Assembly (NCBI GenBank): GCA_036674765.1
Contig: JARVKI010000023.1
Span: 248,001-312,000, forward strand
DNA from: Seiridium cupressi
Lineage: Eukaryota > Ascomycota > Sordariomycetes > Amphisphaeriales > Sporocadaceae
Reading direction: 5' to 3'
DNA length: 64,000 bases
Shown: piece by piece, positions 33,823-45,257 of the stretch
How the letters are laid out: each line of letters begins with the position of its first letter
Position numbering within the stretch: position 1 is the stretch's first letter
Translations under genes and position numbers: made by a program
Notes under the pieces: model-generated
Seen by the model: the letters and a program-made list of their open reading frames with translations, nothing else
What the model was told of the DNA's origin: nothing
Databases searched by the model: none

Positions 33823-35506
33823 ATGGTTGATTCGGCCTCAGACCGGCCAACGGTCGTCCTGACACAAGGCACCGTGAAAGGCGTCAAGCAGTCTGGTCCA
33901 TTTCCAAAGCCGGTAGAGACCTTTCTAGGCATTCCATACGCGGCCCCGCCTACTGGCGATAGGCGCTTCCGCCTTCCCGAGCCGGTTGCGCCATCTACCG
34001 ATATTATTGATGCATCAAAATACGGGCCGATCGCCCCAGCCAAACAGCTGTTCACTATCGGTCCCAAGCTAGATTCCAGTGAAGATTGCTTGACGGTGAA
34101 CGTCTTCCGCCAAGAGCCCACGGAAGAGACAAAACTTCTTCCCGTCGCCATTTACATCCACGGCGGCGCATTCAATCGCGGCAGCGCCTCGATGCACAAC
34201 ACAGCATCGATGGTCGGTTGGTCAGATGCTCCTTTCATCGCGGTGTCATTCAACTACCGAATAGGCGCTCTCGGCTTCCTCCCATCGAAGCTGAGCCAGA
34301 AAGAAGGTATCCTTAACCTGGGTCTCAAAGACCAGATCCTCTTATTCCATTGGGTGCAAGAGAACATTAAGTCCTTTGGTGGTGATCCAAAAAATGTGAC
34401 CTTGATAGGTCTATCTGCAGGTGCACATTCGGTATATATACCATCTCCTTCAAATATGCTTGCGCTTGATGCTAACCTGCTTCCAGATCGGACACCATCT
34501 TCTTAACTATGAAGAAGGCAAGAAGCCACTCTTCCAACGAGTTGTCATAGAAAGTGGTGCTCCGACCTCTCGTGCAGTGCGCAGTTTCGATTCTACCATC
34601 CATGAACAGCAATTCCAGGAATTCCTGGAAGCAGCAGGCTGCCCAAGTGACATCTCTGAGTCAGAAATTCTCCCCTTTCTCCGCTCACTTCCTATCGATA
34701 CAATAGCGAAGGCGCAGGAAACGGTGTTCTACAGCTATAACCCAAGTCTAAGGTGGGCTTTCCAGCCCGTCCAAGGCGACGACATCATTCGGCACCGTCC
34801 CATAGATGCCTGGAAATCAGGCAAGTGGCATAAAGTCCCCATATTGACAGGCTTCAACACGAATGAAGGTTCACTCTACGTGAACAAGAAGATGGATCGA
34901 TCAGAGGAGTTCAGAGCATTCTTCAAAACGCTGCTCCCGCAACTAGAGTCGACTGATCTTGACACCATTGAAACTCTATATCCGGATCCATCAACAAACC
35001 CCAAGTCTCCTTACAAAGATACTCGTGAAGGAGTCGGTGCACAATACAAACGCATCGAGGCAGCGTACGCCCACTATGCATACTGCTCCCCCGTTCGCCA
35101 AACAGCCCACCTCGCTTCTTCGGAAGCTCCAGTATATCTGTATCATTGGGCCCTTGAGACCACCATCATCGGCGGTGCGAGTCACGCAGACAACATGCGC
35201 TATGAAGTGCAGGATCCTGGAGTCCACAAGCTATCACCGTCGCAGAAGGAATTGTCTGGTACAATTCATGCATACATCACAAGCTTTATTTGCACAGGAG
35301 ACCCAAACCACTTGGCCGGCGTGTATTCAGAGAGGCGGCAATGGCCAAAGTACCAGAACAGCGATCCGAAAATCATGATATTTGGCCAGAAGAACAAGGA
35401 GCTTGTCGGTGGAAGTGTGGGGCCCCCAGCGGAGGTCAATGACGATATCTGGGCAAAGGAAGAGTCGGACTTTTGGTGGAGTAAAGTCGAAATATCGCAG
35501 CAATAG
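33823..35506 (+). CDS. Type-B carboxylesterase
   Basis: Two exons, 33823-34431 and 34487-35506, with a 55-bp intron (GTATAT..CCAG) directly after the nucleophile motif, encode 542 aa. The N-terminus has GIPYAAPPTGDRRFRLPEPV and SEDCLTVNVF, the family hallmark. IYIHGGAFNRG forms the oxyanion hole. The nucleophile S198 is in GLSAGAHS, the acid Glu is in FNTNEGSLY and the His in GGASHADNM, so the triad is complete. The first residues are polar (MVDSASDRPTVV), with no signal peptide from this ATG, which suggests an intracellular enzyme or a missing upstream exon. It hydrolyses carboxylic esters; specificity unknown. Confidence 0.9.
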
Positions 35507-35937
35507 ACCATTAAGAGACAGCCTTCGTAGTAGGTGGACAATAGCAGCTTGTCTAAACGGTGGCCATCAAAATCTGTAATTGGAAATGAGTTACACTCAA
35601 CCGGGGCTAGACTCAGACAATACGCCCCTGACCCCCCACAGTTGCAACAATATACTGCGGTAGAGCTCCTAGTAAGACGCGGGAAATTTCTTGCCGTATT
35701 AAAAATTTACCAAACATTTCCACATTCGCAACCTTTCGGCAGTACATGATTATATCTAAAGACCACGTCAAGAATGTCATGATTCTTACAATCAATAGAT
35801 CAGCCGTAATGACCCAGGAGCGTGTCCAATACCGCAGTCAGAGCGTAGCACATTAAACAGTACATGTCCGAAGCCCCATTTGCCCAATCAAAGAAGTTCT
35901 TCAGACAAATTCAAGCCCACTTCGCCGACTAGTTCTG
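35507..35937. other. Intergenic between convergent genes
   Basis: About 430 bp between the 3' ends of the esterase and QPRTase genes. Nothing else seen. Confidence 0.45.
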
Positions 35938-36840
35938 CTATTGATTGATCTTCAGCGAGAAGTCCACATACCCTGTGCCTTGGTGTATCGAGCTCGTCGA
36001 GATTATGTCAATATCGTTGCAAACATATGGTCCGACATTGTCTTCTTTCAGGCCACCGCTGACCTCCAACAAGAATGACTTCTTACCCTGCCACCGTTCC
36101 CTTAGACTCCTAGCAGCGATCTTGACGCCGTCTCCGGTAAAGTTATCCAACATGACGATGTCAGCGCCGGCCTCAATAGCCTCATCCGCCTCTGCTTCGT
36201 TCTGCACCTCGACCTCGATCTTCAGCGCGAACCCGCCCACTGAGCGCGCGGCCTTGACGGCATCTGTGATACTGCCCCGACTCCACACATGATTGTCCTT
36301 GAGCATGATCATGGAGCTTAGATCCATCCTGTGCGCATCGGCACCTCCGACTAGCATTCCGTACTTCTCGACCAGTCTGAACCCTGGCGTTGTCTTTCTG
36401 GTGCCGGCCAATATCCCAGTGTAGCCTGCCTCTCTCACCAGCTTGACCATCTTTCGTGTCTTTGTCGCAATTCCCGAGCACCGCGCCAGCATATTCAAGC
36501 CCACTCTTTCGCCCAATAGTAGCTGCCTCGTCGGCCCGCTGACTGTCGCGACTTTGACTTTGCCCTTGTTGTCTTCGGTTGGGATGACCTCGGCGCCTTC
36601 CTGTAGGTGCCACTCGACACTGCACCCGCACTGGGCAAAGATCTCGTTGAAGAATGGCACGCCGGCCACTATTCCCGCACTCTTGCCCCAGAGAGTTGCG
36701 GTCCGCGGGTCTTCGCCCACGACAAATCCACCATAGTCGAACGAGGGGGTGTCTTCCGCGAGCCAGGTCGTGATCTGGGCTTTCCAGGACGGCGGCAGCA
36801 AGTGTGCGAGCGTGCCCGCGGAGGTGGGGAAATCGGTCAT
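35938..36840 (-). CDS. BNA6: Nicotinate-nucleotide pyrophosphorylase (quinolinate phosphoribosyltransferase)
   Basis: Intronless, 300 aa, normal length. It converts quinolinate and PRPP to nicotinate mononucleotide, CO2 and PPi, the last step of de novo NAD synthesis from tryptophan. Diagnostic motifs are all present: [31 protein letters not shown], the active-site [35 protein letters not shown] with MLDN, and EVSGGL near the C-terminus. The cytosolic location fits the lack of a signal peptide. In a fungal genome this is usually a single housekeeping gene. Its position beside oxygenase and hydrolase genes may be chance or may mark a pyridine-related cluster. Confidence 0.95.
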   Translation of the reverse strand: MTDFPTSAGTLAHLLPPSWKAQITTWLAEDTPSFDYGGFVVGEDPRTATLWGKSAGIVAGVPFFNEIFAQCGCSVEWHLQEGAEVIPTEDNKGKVKVATVSGPTRQLLLGERVGLNMLARCSGIATKTRKMVKLVREAGYTGILAGTRKTTPGFRLVEKYGMLVGGADAHRMDLSSMIMLKDNHVWSRGSITDAVKAARSVGGFALKIEVEVQNEAEADEAIEAGADIVMLDNFTGDGVKIAARSLRERWQGKKSFLLEVSGGLKEDNVGPYVCNDIDIISTSSIHQGTGYVDFSLKINQ

Positions 36841-38740
36841 TGTCGCGAGATTCGGAATGGGTCAGAGTGGCGACGCTGCAACTGTTTTTATCTCCTACGA
36901 TATAATAGATTTAGTGATTAGCTGAATAGATTATAACAATACTAAGCTTGCTTGTGTTCCGCGAGGAAAAATGTTAACAGTTGCCGCGTTCGTGGGCAGC
37001 ATTCACGAACCCTCCCCTAGAATGCCGATCAAAGCCGCTAACTTTGGAGGGGCATTGCCGAATACCGGAACGCGGGGTCAGCTCGGGGCTTTCCCACTAA
37101 CGCAGCAGCTTGTGTGACTGGTGAGTAATATAGTTATACTCCCAACCAATGATATCCATGATATTGCACCGAGATACTTGACAAAGGTTGCAGTATTCTC
37201 CCCCGGCGTGTCACCTTCCAATGTATTGTTTATTCAACTATGTACAGTGAATACTTGGGTCCCCTGTCCCTAGATCCCCAGAGTTGGTCAAAGCACTGCG
37301 GAGGAAACAAATGGCAGAACTTATGTAGCAAACTGTCACTTGCCCTAGACGAGCCTTTGACCAACAATATAAATACTATAGTCTTCCAATAGGATGCAAC
37401 GGCTTTCTGACGGTCGTTAAAATGAAACTCCAATCTACTGAACCTGTTCGCTTACGCGGTTAAAGGCGCCCGGTTGAAACTCTTAGAGACAATAATCCGA
37501 TAGCCACTTGTGACGCCGAGGCGCATGACGCGATAGGCTGACGTTTAGATACATACGAAGTACATTTAAATGAGAAGCATTGATGTTAGAGATGCTTGGA
37601 ACTAGATCTTCCCACGTAGGCGGAATTTTAATATCTGGTATGTCGGCTGTCGGTTGAATGAGTACATGAAGTGCTGGAAGCGTTTTCTATAACTTTTAGG
37701 TCTTTAATCCACATGCAGAGTATTGATTACAAGAACAACGGGATCTAGATGACTGTAACACTTATACCTTGATTTTCTGAAAGAAGACGGTTAAATCTAG
37801 AAACCCCCGAGTATTCTACCGTTGCAATTGGGTCAAGTGAGAGCTCCTTTGTTGCTACACACGGGACCTTCAACGTAACCTTGTGCTTGTCAATTAGTCT
37901 GAACTTTCATTTGCGTTTTCCTATGAAGAGTAGATGCTAAGTTGGTAAGGAGAACCACACTGCTTGGTATGTCGTCGCACCACGTCGTAAGTCATGAATA
38001 TGAAATTGAGGGAGTCTGCCCTGCTGCACAGTTACGGCGAGGTAGAAGATCTTCAGCACAATTCGGTAGCACCATTGAAGTGTCATTTTGGTCGCCAAGC
38101 TGCTATAATTTCGCCTCGGGCCACCAAACATGAGCGTCAACGCCTGGGATCGTGGACCGGCACAAGTATCCATAAAAAACGTCTAGTTTTGATTCGTGAA
38201 GCACCCCTGTGTACATGATCTGATATGGCAATCCTGATCTGATGTACCAGGAACAATATGACCAGCCAGAAAGAACCCAACTGCCTGGGACACAGAATAT
38301 GCAAAGGCAGCCCAGTTATCCCAGCGTTAGAGGGTTGTACCACAGGGAATGTTCTCGTTTCGCTCCATATACGGTTACTTCAAGCGAATTTGTCTGAAGA
38401 CACATTCCTGTCTAATCCATGCACTTGGAGGATCTGGTTTTATGTTCTCCTCCACATCTTGCTCTTTTAATCTAATTACAGAGTCTGCCGAATCAACTTC
38501 ACCCCAGCAATGCCACATGACCCAGTTTGACCAGGTCCATTGCGGCACAGAATGCTAGCCAGTTTACCTTAAGGTTGTTCCCGTAGCCTCTACTTAAGTT
38601 TCTTTTGCGTTTTCTTCGTTTACCGCCTGGCTCTATGAGATCTGAGCGCTTGGTCGCGCCACTCCATTCTCTTACCCAAAGGCCTCATATGCGTTTGGCC
38701 TTCTCGATTCCATTCCGAATAATTTCGAAGTACATGCAAA
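36841..38740. other. Gene-poor stretch of 1.9 kb
   Basis: Only short overlapping frames without motifs. It includes the upstream regions of QPRTase and the Cys-rich membrane protein. No repeats or element ends recognised. Confidence 0.4.
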
Positions 38741-39722
38741 ATGATGATCGCGAGATACCAGATGATGGATTTGCGATTCATAATAACGAGCTTACTCCTC
38801 GTTCACACAACGCGAGCACTGTGCTATAATAGCAAAAGCAATCCCTGGAAATGGACCGAGGAGGAAGGCATCGAACCCTGGCAGCCCTGTAGTCTTGATG
38901 GCAACACCACCAACTGCTGCGGCCCACAAGACTTTTGCATGTCGAATGGTCTGTGTTTGGATTCTGTCATCGACAGTAGGATCAGCCAACAAGGTTGTAC
39001 AGATAGCAAGTGGGGAGCGCCGTGTCAGAATTTCTGTGAGGGAACGGAAAGTGAGTTCGTAACCCGCCCTTTGATGTGGTCCTGTTGTGCTGAATCGTTC
39101 AACCGCAGGTGATGCTGCGGGATTACACTACTTATGGCGCTGCGAGGGACAGGCTCATTGTTGCGGCAATAACAGGTCATCGACTTGTTGCGAGGACCCC
39201 GGAGTCGTCACGTTTACTCTCGATATTGGACATGACTTTCACCGTCCACCCTCGTCATCGTCATCGTCGTCGTTGACGTCGACGTCAAGCGAGATTACAT
39301 TATCATCTACATTGACTATCATCAACCCTTCGACGACATTTCTATCCGTTATGGATGTTACAAGTGCTGCCTCGCCCACGTCTTCACAGGCTTCCAGCTC
39401 CCCGGCAGCGGTTAGCGGATCGTCGGGTGATAACACTCGAAATATGGCTATCGGTCTAGGAGTCGGCATACCTTTAGGTCTTGGGGTGATCGGTGCTATC
39501 TGCTTTCTTGGAATGCAGATGCGAAAGAAAAACAAAGGTCCAGCGGTTGCAGAGATCCAGTCATCGCAAAATCCACCTATGCAGTCATATCCGCAGCAAT
39601 ACCCCCAGAATTGGAGTTATCCTACCCAGCAGCCAGTAGCCACACTTTCACACCGGAGCATCAACATATGTCGAGAGAGCGGGAATGCCATGGGATCAGC
39701 AGCCAGAACCCCAAGAACTTGA
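38741..39722 (+). CDS. Cys-rich, Ser/Thr-rich type I membrane protein
   Basis: Two exons, 38741-39050 and 39109-39722, with a 58-bp intron (GTGAGT..GCAG), give about 307 aa. The true start may be the ATG at 38765, which gives a compact signal peptide (MDLRFIITSLLLVHTTRA). The ectodomain has 13 cysteines in patterns such as NCCGPQDFCMSNGLCL and CCGNNRSSTCCED, typical of a fungal family of one-pass surface proteins. A Ser/Thr-rich stalk follows, with a poly-Ser run at about 39250, then one transmembrane helix (NMAIGLGVGIPLGLGVIGAICFLG) and a basic KKNK stop-transfer. The cytosolic tail is Pro/Gln/Tyr-rich (QSYPQQYPQNWSYP). The last 25 residues look atypical, so the 3' end may contain an unrecognised intron. 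The function may be surface sensing, by analogy. Confidence 0.72.
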
Positions 39723-40635
39723 TACAAGAAAATATACGACTTATACCTAAAATGCGTTGTAAATGTGTGGCACAATCTTCATGCACACGGATCATCTTGC
39801 AGTGCGGGGACGCCTAGGGAAGATCATAAAATATAAAGAACTATGAATAGCTCTGAATAAGCGCACAAGCATGATATATAGCATTGTCAAAGACTCCAAT
39901 TCTTACATTTATCCTTCTTTCAACCCTGACCTCGTAACAGCCAGTCGTAAGCGACTAGGACAACCCGCTCCCGAGTAGTCGGGAAAAAAAAACTCCCTCC
40001 AGCATATGAAAACATGCAGATATAGTCCTCCATGATCGTTGTTGGTTATGAAGCAGGATTAACTCAACTCAAGGTGAACACACTAGTCATCTAGACAGGG
40101 AAATAAATCAGATGTTATGCATATCTATTCCTGAGGTAAAACTGCGATTCCAACTTTGACAAAGCCAAACATTGTGAAGACGAGCTATAGAAAGTTTTAG
40201 TAGTAGTCATTTGCAGTAGAATATTGTCCCTTGCCGTCGCGGACCAGTCACATGCTAGACTTCCTACACTAACCTAGTCAACTAGTATTAGGTCGGTACC
40301 AGTATTATTAGTATTTGCTCGATAGAAAATTCTTTGACAAAATCTGCCTCCATTTTATAGATCTTCTAATCATCACTCCATGAATTCGAGGTGATGGAGA
40401 ATGAGTCTTGTTAGGTAAGGCATGTGTCACTTGCCCTCTGGGAGCTATGGCCCCCAAGTGGCAATACGGAGGTAGACATGACGTCACAACAGCTTGAGAA
40501 CAGAGGACGATATGTCCCAAAGCTTGCCCAAATTGATCAACTCTTTTCGACATTTGGCAATCAAACAACTCCAACAACCTTCTAAGAGAACCATCAAGAA
40601 CACGTTTTGATCAAAACCCATATCGAGATTTCAAG
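39723..40635. other. Intergenic, no gene seen
   Basis: AT-rich. Two adjacent 5-bp hairpins (AGTCG-TAAG-CGACT and CCCGA-GTAG-TCGGG) occur near 39944-39985; significance unknown. Confidence 0.4.
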
Positions 40636-40950
40636 ATGCCCAGCTACTCCTACACTAGCTCCTCCTCATCCTACTCTAGCAGCCACAATGGTCAGCAGAG
40701 CGGGCACACAGTCAGGGAGACGTCCCAGACCACGCCCCAGGGCACAACTGTTCGCACCACAACTCAGAACCTGGGCGAGCGACCCGTCACTCAGACGCAC
40801 CAGTTTGACTCGCATGGCCGGGAGTTGATCGGGGACAACACAGGCGGCAACGCGAGCCGACGAATCCAGGATGTTGACCAAGACGAGGCGGATCGGAAGT
40901 ACGAGGAGAGAATTGAGAATGAGTATGCTAAGCGCGAGGGCGGTGCCTAA
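40636..40950 (+). CDS. Small Ser/Thr/Gln-rich protein, 104 aa
   Basis: Intronless frame with ATG context AAGATGCC. The N-terminus is a Ser/Tyr-rich tract (MPSYSYTSSSSSYSSSHNG), followed by Thr/Gln-rich sequence (TTPQGTTVRTTTQNLGE) and a charged helical end (DVDQDEADRKYEERIENEYAKR). No signal peptide or membrane segment; likely disordered and cytosolic. Similar Ser-Tyr-rich short proteins are common in Pezizomycotina, but no function is known to me. Coding-like composition and a coherent start support it. Confidence 0.65.
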   Translation: MPSYSYTSSSSSYSSSHNGQQSGHTVRETSQTTPQGTTVRTTTQNLGERPVTQTHQFDSHGRELIGDNTGGNASRRIQDVDQDEADRKYEERIENEYAKREGGA

Positions 40951-42998
40951 ATTGAGGTGTTTACAACAATCAGCGCGGTTTAAAATCTTTATCTCGCAAA
41001 GGGGCCACAGGAAGAGTGCATTCCATCAGGTAGTATCCAAAAAAGTTCTTTCTTTGATATCCATCTTCACCGTCCAGAAACACCTGGGACTTGTGGGATT
41101 TTTCATTGGTTGTAAGCTATGCTACACTGCAATGAATTCGTGAAGACGTGAATCGTGATACGATCATCGTATAATTGGTTGCTTTTCGGTAGTCGAGCCG
41201 CGTCCAAGGTGCATCGAGGAAGGTCAATAAGCAACCAGTGCTCTGATTGAGCGTTGTCAATGCTGATAATCCATTCCAGACCAGAGTGTCCACATTCCAC
41301 AGATGAGCTACTTAAGCTGACTAGAAAAAATATACACTTGCCGGTTGATAACAGAAACATCTGGAATACATAATACGAATGTGTCCCTTGTTTTCAGAGT
41401 GCGAATTTCAGCTTGGCTAATTTGGGAAGCTCGGGTAGGAAACCCCACAAAGCTTGGCATCATTCTGAAACGACCATCACTGGGCTTGCGCATGTCTGAC
41501 GGGCTGTCGGCTTCCCAATTTGAGCCTGCCTTTGAGGACGCTTGTCACTGAAGGTTTCCGTATTGTCTTACTTGAAAGACGGATCATCGCTGATGGTAGA
41601 TCGGGCGTCTTTTGAGAGAACTTTGCTATGCGCCGGCCCTGGATTTGCCATGCGAGGGAACAAGACAAGCTTTTTTTTAGTGCCTCCAGGAACCCCGAGC
41701 CCTGCGTTTCAGCCAATTCCTGAGCCTAGGTTCTGTCTGACATGGAGGTGGGGGTTGCATTCAGTACAACATCACCACGGCCAAATCTCGCGGTCTGAAG
41801 GAGTCTTACGAAGCTCAAAAGGAGTCTGGAGTCTAACGAAAGCTCACTGTCAGCAGTGCCTTGGACACACGAAAAAAGAGAAAAAACATGGAGCATCGTC
41901 TGTCACATCCTTGCATTGCTGGGAAATGTCATGGTTTGCACGTCAACGTCAGTCCATCAAAGTTCTGTCCTTGCGGCACTCGCTGAGCTGCTCCCACGCC
42001 TTCAGATATAATTGTGCGGGTAGATGAGCCGCAAGAGTCGGCGAGATTGCTTTTCTTTGTGTATTTGGCGAAGCGACGATAAGACATCGCTGAATTGGTG
42101 GGCACACTTCAGACATTGTCGTTGATTTGGCCACTTGGCAACTTCAAGTTTGCTTGTGCTCCAGATAGGCGAAGACGTACTGGCTTGCGTGGCCTCTGTA
42201 AGTCTCGTGTTGCGGCGCGGCCATTGGTGGGGGGGGGTCGATCTGTATGAGGACGTACTCGCAATCTTACCAAAGCTTTGCATCAGTCCATCTGTGCTGT
42301 CGGCATCCATGGGTGCAACAGCTGCAAGGAGCACGAAAACGAGCGCACTACGGGCTCTTTCATTGGTGTAATTAAGCAGAAGCGAGCCCGCATCGGCTGA
42401 GAAAAGGATGCTTCTTATCTAATTCGCTTCCAGCCGTTGGAATCTGACGCAAGCCCATCCCGGTGGGTCCGTGGCTCGCTTTCAGATCACTAAATTGGCC
42501 GCCAAGCCCTCCTAGCAGCTCGACTCTGGGGCCGCGTCGCATTTGCTCTCAGGAATTTTGGCTGGACCTGCTGCAATCTCCAGCTACAACCGGGGCCTCT
42601 CCTAAAGGCTACCTCTTGCTATCCCGACTGGCAGTCAAAGTCTAGAGGCGGACGCAGCGAGGAGGAAGCACCGGGACCGTCGGTGCCACAGCGCATTACT
42701 TGCCCAACGGTCGAAATCACGCGGCGTACGACGAGCTGTTTCTCCGATCTGGCAATTAGCTCCTGACGACCCTCTTCGCCCATCCGCCGTCGACCTTCCT
42801 ACTACATCCTAAGATCAGCATTTATTACGATACACTGCAGCTTCGGCCTGCCTCAACCTCACGGCACTTGCTCCTATCAACGACTGTTCAGCTTTCATAA
42901 TCAGGCATTTCGCAATTTGCAGTCCCGTTGACTCAATCCTCGGTTTTGCGGTCCCTCCCGCCGCTTCGTCACGCATTCAGCGCCCTCGCAGCGCAACC
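40951..42998. other. Intergenic, 2 kb upstream of the mannosyltransferase gene
   Basis: Several frames of 60-160 codons exist (for example 41542-42027) but look random. The last 300 bases before 42999 are CT- and TCC-rich, as in a fungal promoter or leader. Confidence 0.4.
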
Positions 42999-44171
42999 AT
43001 GTTGTCCTTCAAGAGGGCCATCCTCTTTGCCGCCTTCTTCCTCACAGCTTTCATAATACTACGGCGATCGCATGGCACAACCTCGGATGACGAGCAAATA
43101 ATATCTGCTCCTCCACGAAAGGATGCCGCGCCGCACAAGAACCCTACCAGCAGCGGTTCTCCCTCCTCCCTCGACCACAACCTCGTGCCGCAGCGAGAGA
43201 GCAACCATGTCCCTGCCCAGAAGGCGCTCCAAGACATGTCCAAGATGTCTTTGTACGACAAGTTAGCCTACCAATACCCCTACGATGTCGAAGGCAAATT
43301 CCCAGCATACATATGGCAAACGTGGAAATGGACACCTGCCAGCGGCCAATTCCACTTTCGCGAGCAAGAGGCGACATGGACGGAGAAGCATCCTGGCTTC
43401 GTGCATGAGGTCATAACCGACCAGGTTGCGGCGCAACTGCTGCGCGTCTTGTACGCCGCTGTGCCCGAGGTCCTGGAGGCATACCATGCGCTTCCGCAAC
43501 CTGTCTTGAAGGCTGATTTCTTCCGCTATCTGATCTTGTTTGCAAGAGGAGGTATATACTCGGACATTGATACCAGTGCTCTGAAGAGCGCGCTAGAATG
43601 GATACCAGATTCGGTGCCCAAGGAGAGCATTGGTCTCGTCGTCGGCGTGGAAGCTGACCCCGATCGCCCCGACTGGGCAGACTGGTACAGCCGACGGATA
43701 CAATTCTGCCAGTGGACGATACAATCGAAGCCCGGCCACCCTGTCTTACGAGAAATTATTACCCGAATTACAAGGGAGACACTCAAGAGAAAGGAGGAGG
43801 GCGTGTTTGTCACCAAGATCAAGAGTATCGTTGAGTTTACGGGCCCTGCCGTCTGGACGGATACGGTATTTGATTACTTCAACGATGATCGCTTCTTCGA
43901 TATGAGCCAAAGTAAGGGAAACATATCCTGGGCGAATTTCACTGGAATGGACATGCCGAAGAAGGTGGGAGATGTGGTAGTTCTTCCCATCACCAGTTTC
44001 TCGCCAGGTGTGCAACAAATGGGCGCAAAAGATATTAGTGATCCTATGGCCTTTGTTCATCACAAATTCGAAGGTAATATTGTCTAATCAATTTGCATGT
44101 GGAACCATTACTAACACGCCGCTCTAGGAACCTGGAAACCTGAGAACGAACGTCATATAGGTAGCAGCTAG
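42999..44171 (+). CDS. OCH1-like: OCH1-like alpha-1,6-mannosyltransferase (GT32)
   Basis: Two exons, 42999-44073 and 44128-44171; the 54-bp intron (GTAATA..CTAG) splits the conserved C-terminal HHKFEG/TWKPE. The protein is 372 aa, the usual length. It is a type II Golgi membrane protein: short basic cytosolic end, anchor at about 7-22 (ILFAAFFLTAFIILR), then a variable stem. The catalytic domain begins near FPAYIWQTWK. The DXD sugar-nucleotide motif is in GGIYSDIDT (D189, D191), preceded by KADFFRYLIL. The family adds the first alpha-1,6-mannose to N-glycans in the early Golgi using GDP-mannose. Fungi often have several paralogues, so this may not be the main OCH1. Confidence 0.92.
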
Positions 44172-45257
44172 AGCCTGTTGATTGCACCATTTTGAAGGCG
44201 ATTCGAGTCCTCGCGTTCACTTCGCTGTATCATAATATTCGCTTATCCCGCCCCCACCATGTGTCAGTTGGGATAGAACGCGGCGCAGGGCGCTGGAGGG
44301 CGTCATGGCATGTGATGGGTTGGCATGAAATGAAGAAGAGCGTGTCAGAATAGTCCATGGGAAACGCGAACGAACATTGTATATACCCTACATACCGCAT
44401 AGAGCATGGCGTTTGGTAAGACGGAATTTGACTGTTCTGGGATAAGCACGGTCTTGTTTTTTTGGTCATTCAGAGGCTCTACGGGATTGATCCCTCAAAG
44501 TCTGATATGTGATCTCTTTTTCATGAATGTTCAAGTCGACTCGTGGACAATAAGATCGACCGAGAGAAACAGTCGCCTCGTATCTTCATGCGCATGGTCT
44601 GGCTGCGCACACTGATGGTAGTCTGAGTACGCTCTCACCATCGGAACGCGGGCCTTTTTAAATCGTGGTCGCTGCTATGCTTGCTTGGAAAACACATTTA
44701 CATAGGACCGTGTTACGATACCTTATCATCCTCATCCTGATGCGAAAAGGTGAATCGGGTGACTTTAGTTTATCAGTATTGCCGCTCTCAACACGAAACG
44801 TCGATCCTGGGTATCCCCGCTTGTTGCGCAGGTCCTCGAGTAGCCGCCCGACGTCAGCCGCCCGTCGTTACCCCACTACCCCAATGTCTTCCCCGGACTC
44901 CTCACCATCAGCCCTCTCAACCGTGTTTTCGCATTTGCCGGTGGTGATATCAGCTCGGCTCTTTCGATTTCTTATGTAGCGGCTGTGATAAATCGCCATT
45001 AGTTCTTATCTGCGCTTGTTGTATCTTCGAGTCTCTCCTCAAGCCGTCCCCATCCAGCAACTGATAGTATAAGCTTGTTCGACAGATCCGCCACTTCCGC
45101 GTGGTTATATGTGTAGGACCAACGTGTCGTTGCGTATAAGCTGTCAAGGCCTTTCTGTCCATCTGTAACTATTTCCCAGCTATTGTCAAGTCTTGGTTAT
45201 TCCAGCATACTGCAAGGCCTTGATGCCGCCGCTAAGAGGTATTCTCAATACTGTACG
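44172..45257. other. Intergenic, no gene seen
   Basis: Spacer between the mannosyltransferase and acyl-CoA synthetase genes. Short frames only. Confidence 0.4.

Noticed and set aside
41542..42027. 161-codon open frame
   Set aside because: Low-information composition, no motif, and overlapping frames of equal quality on the other strand.
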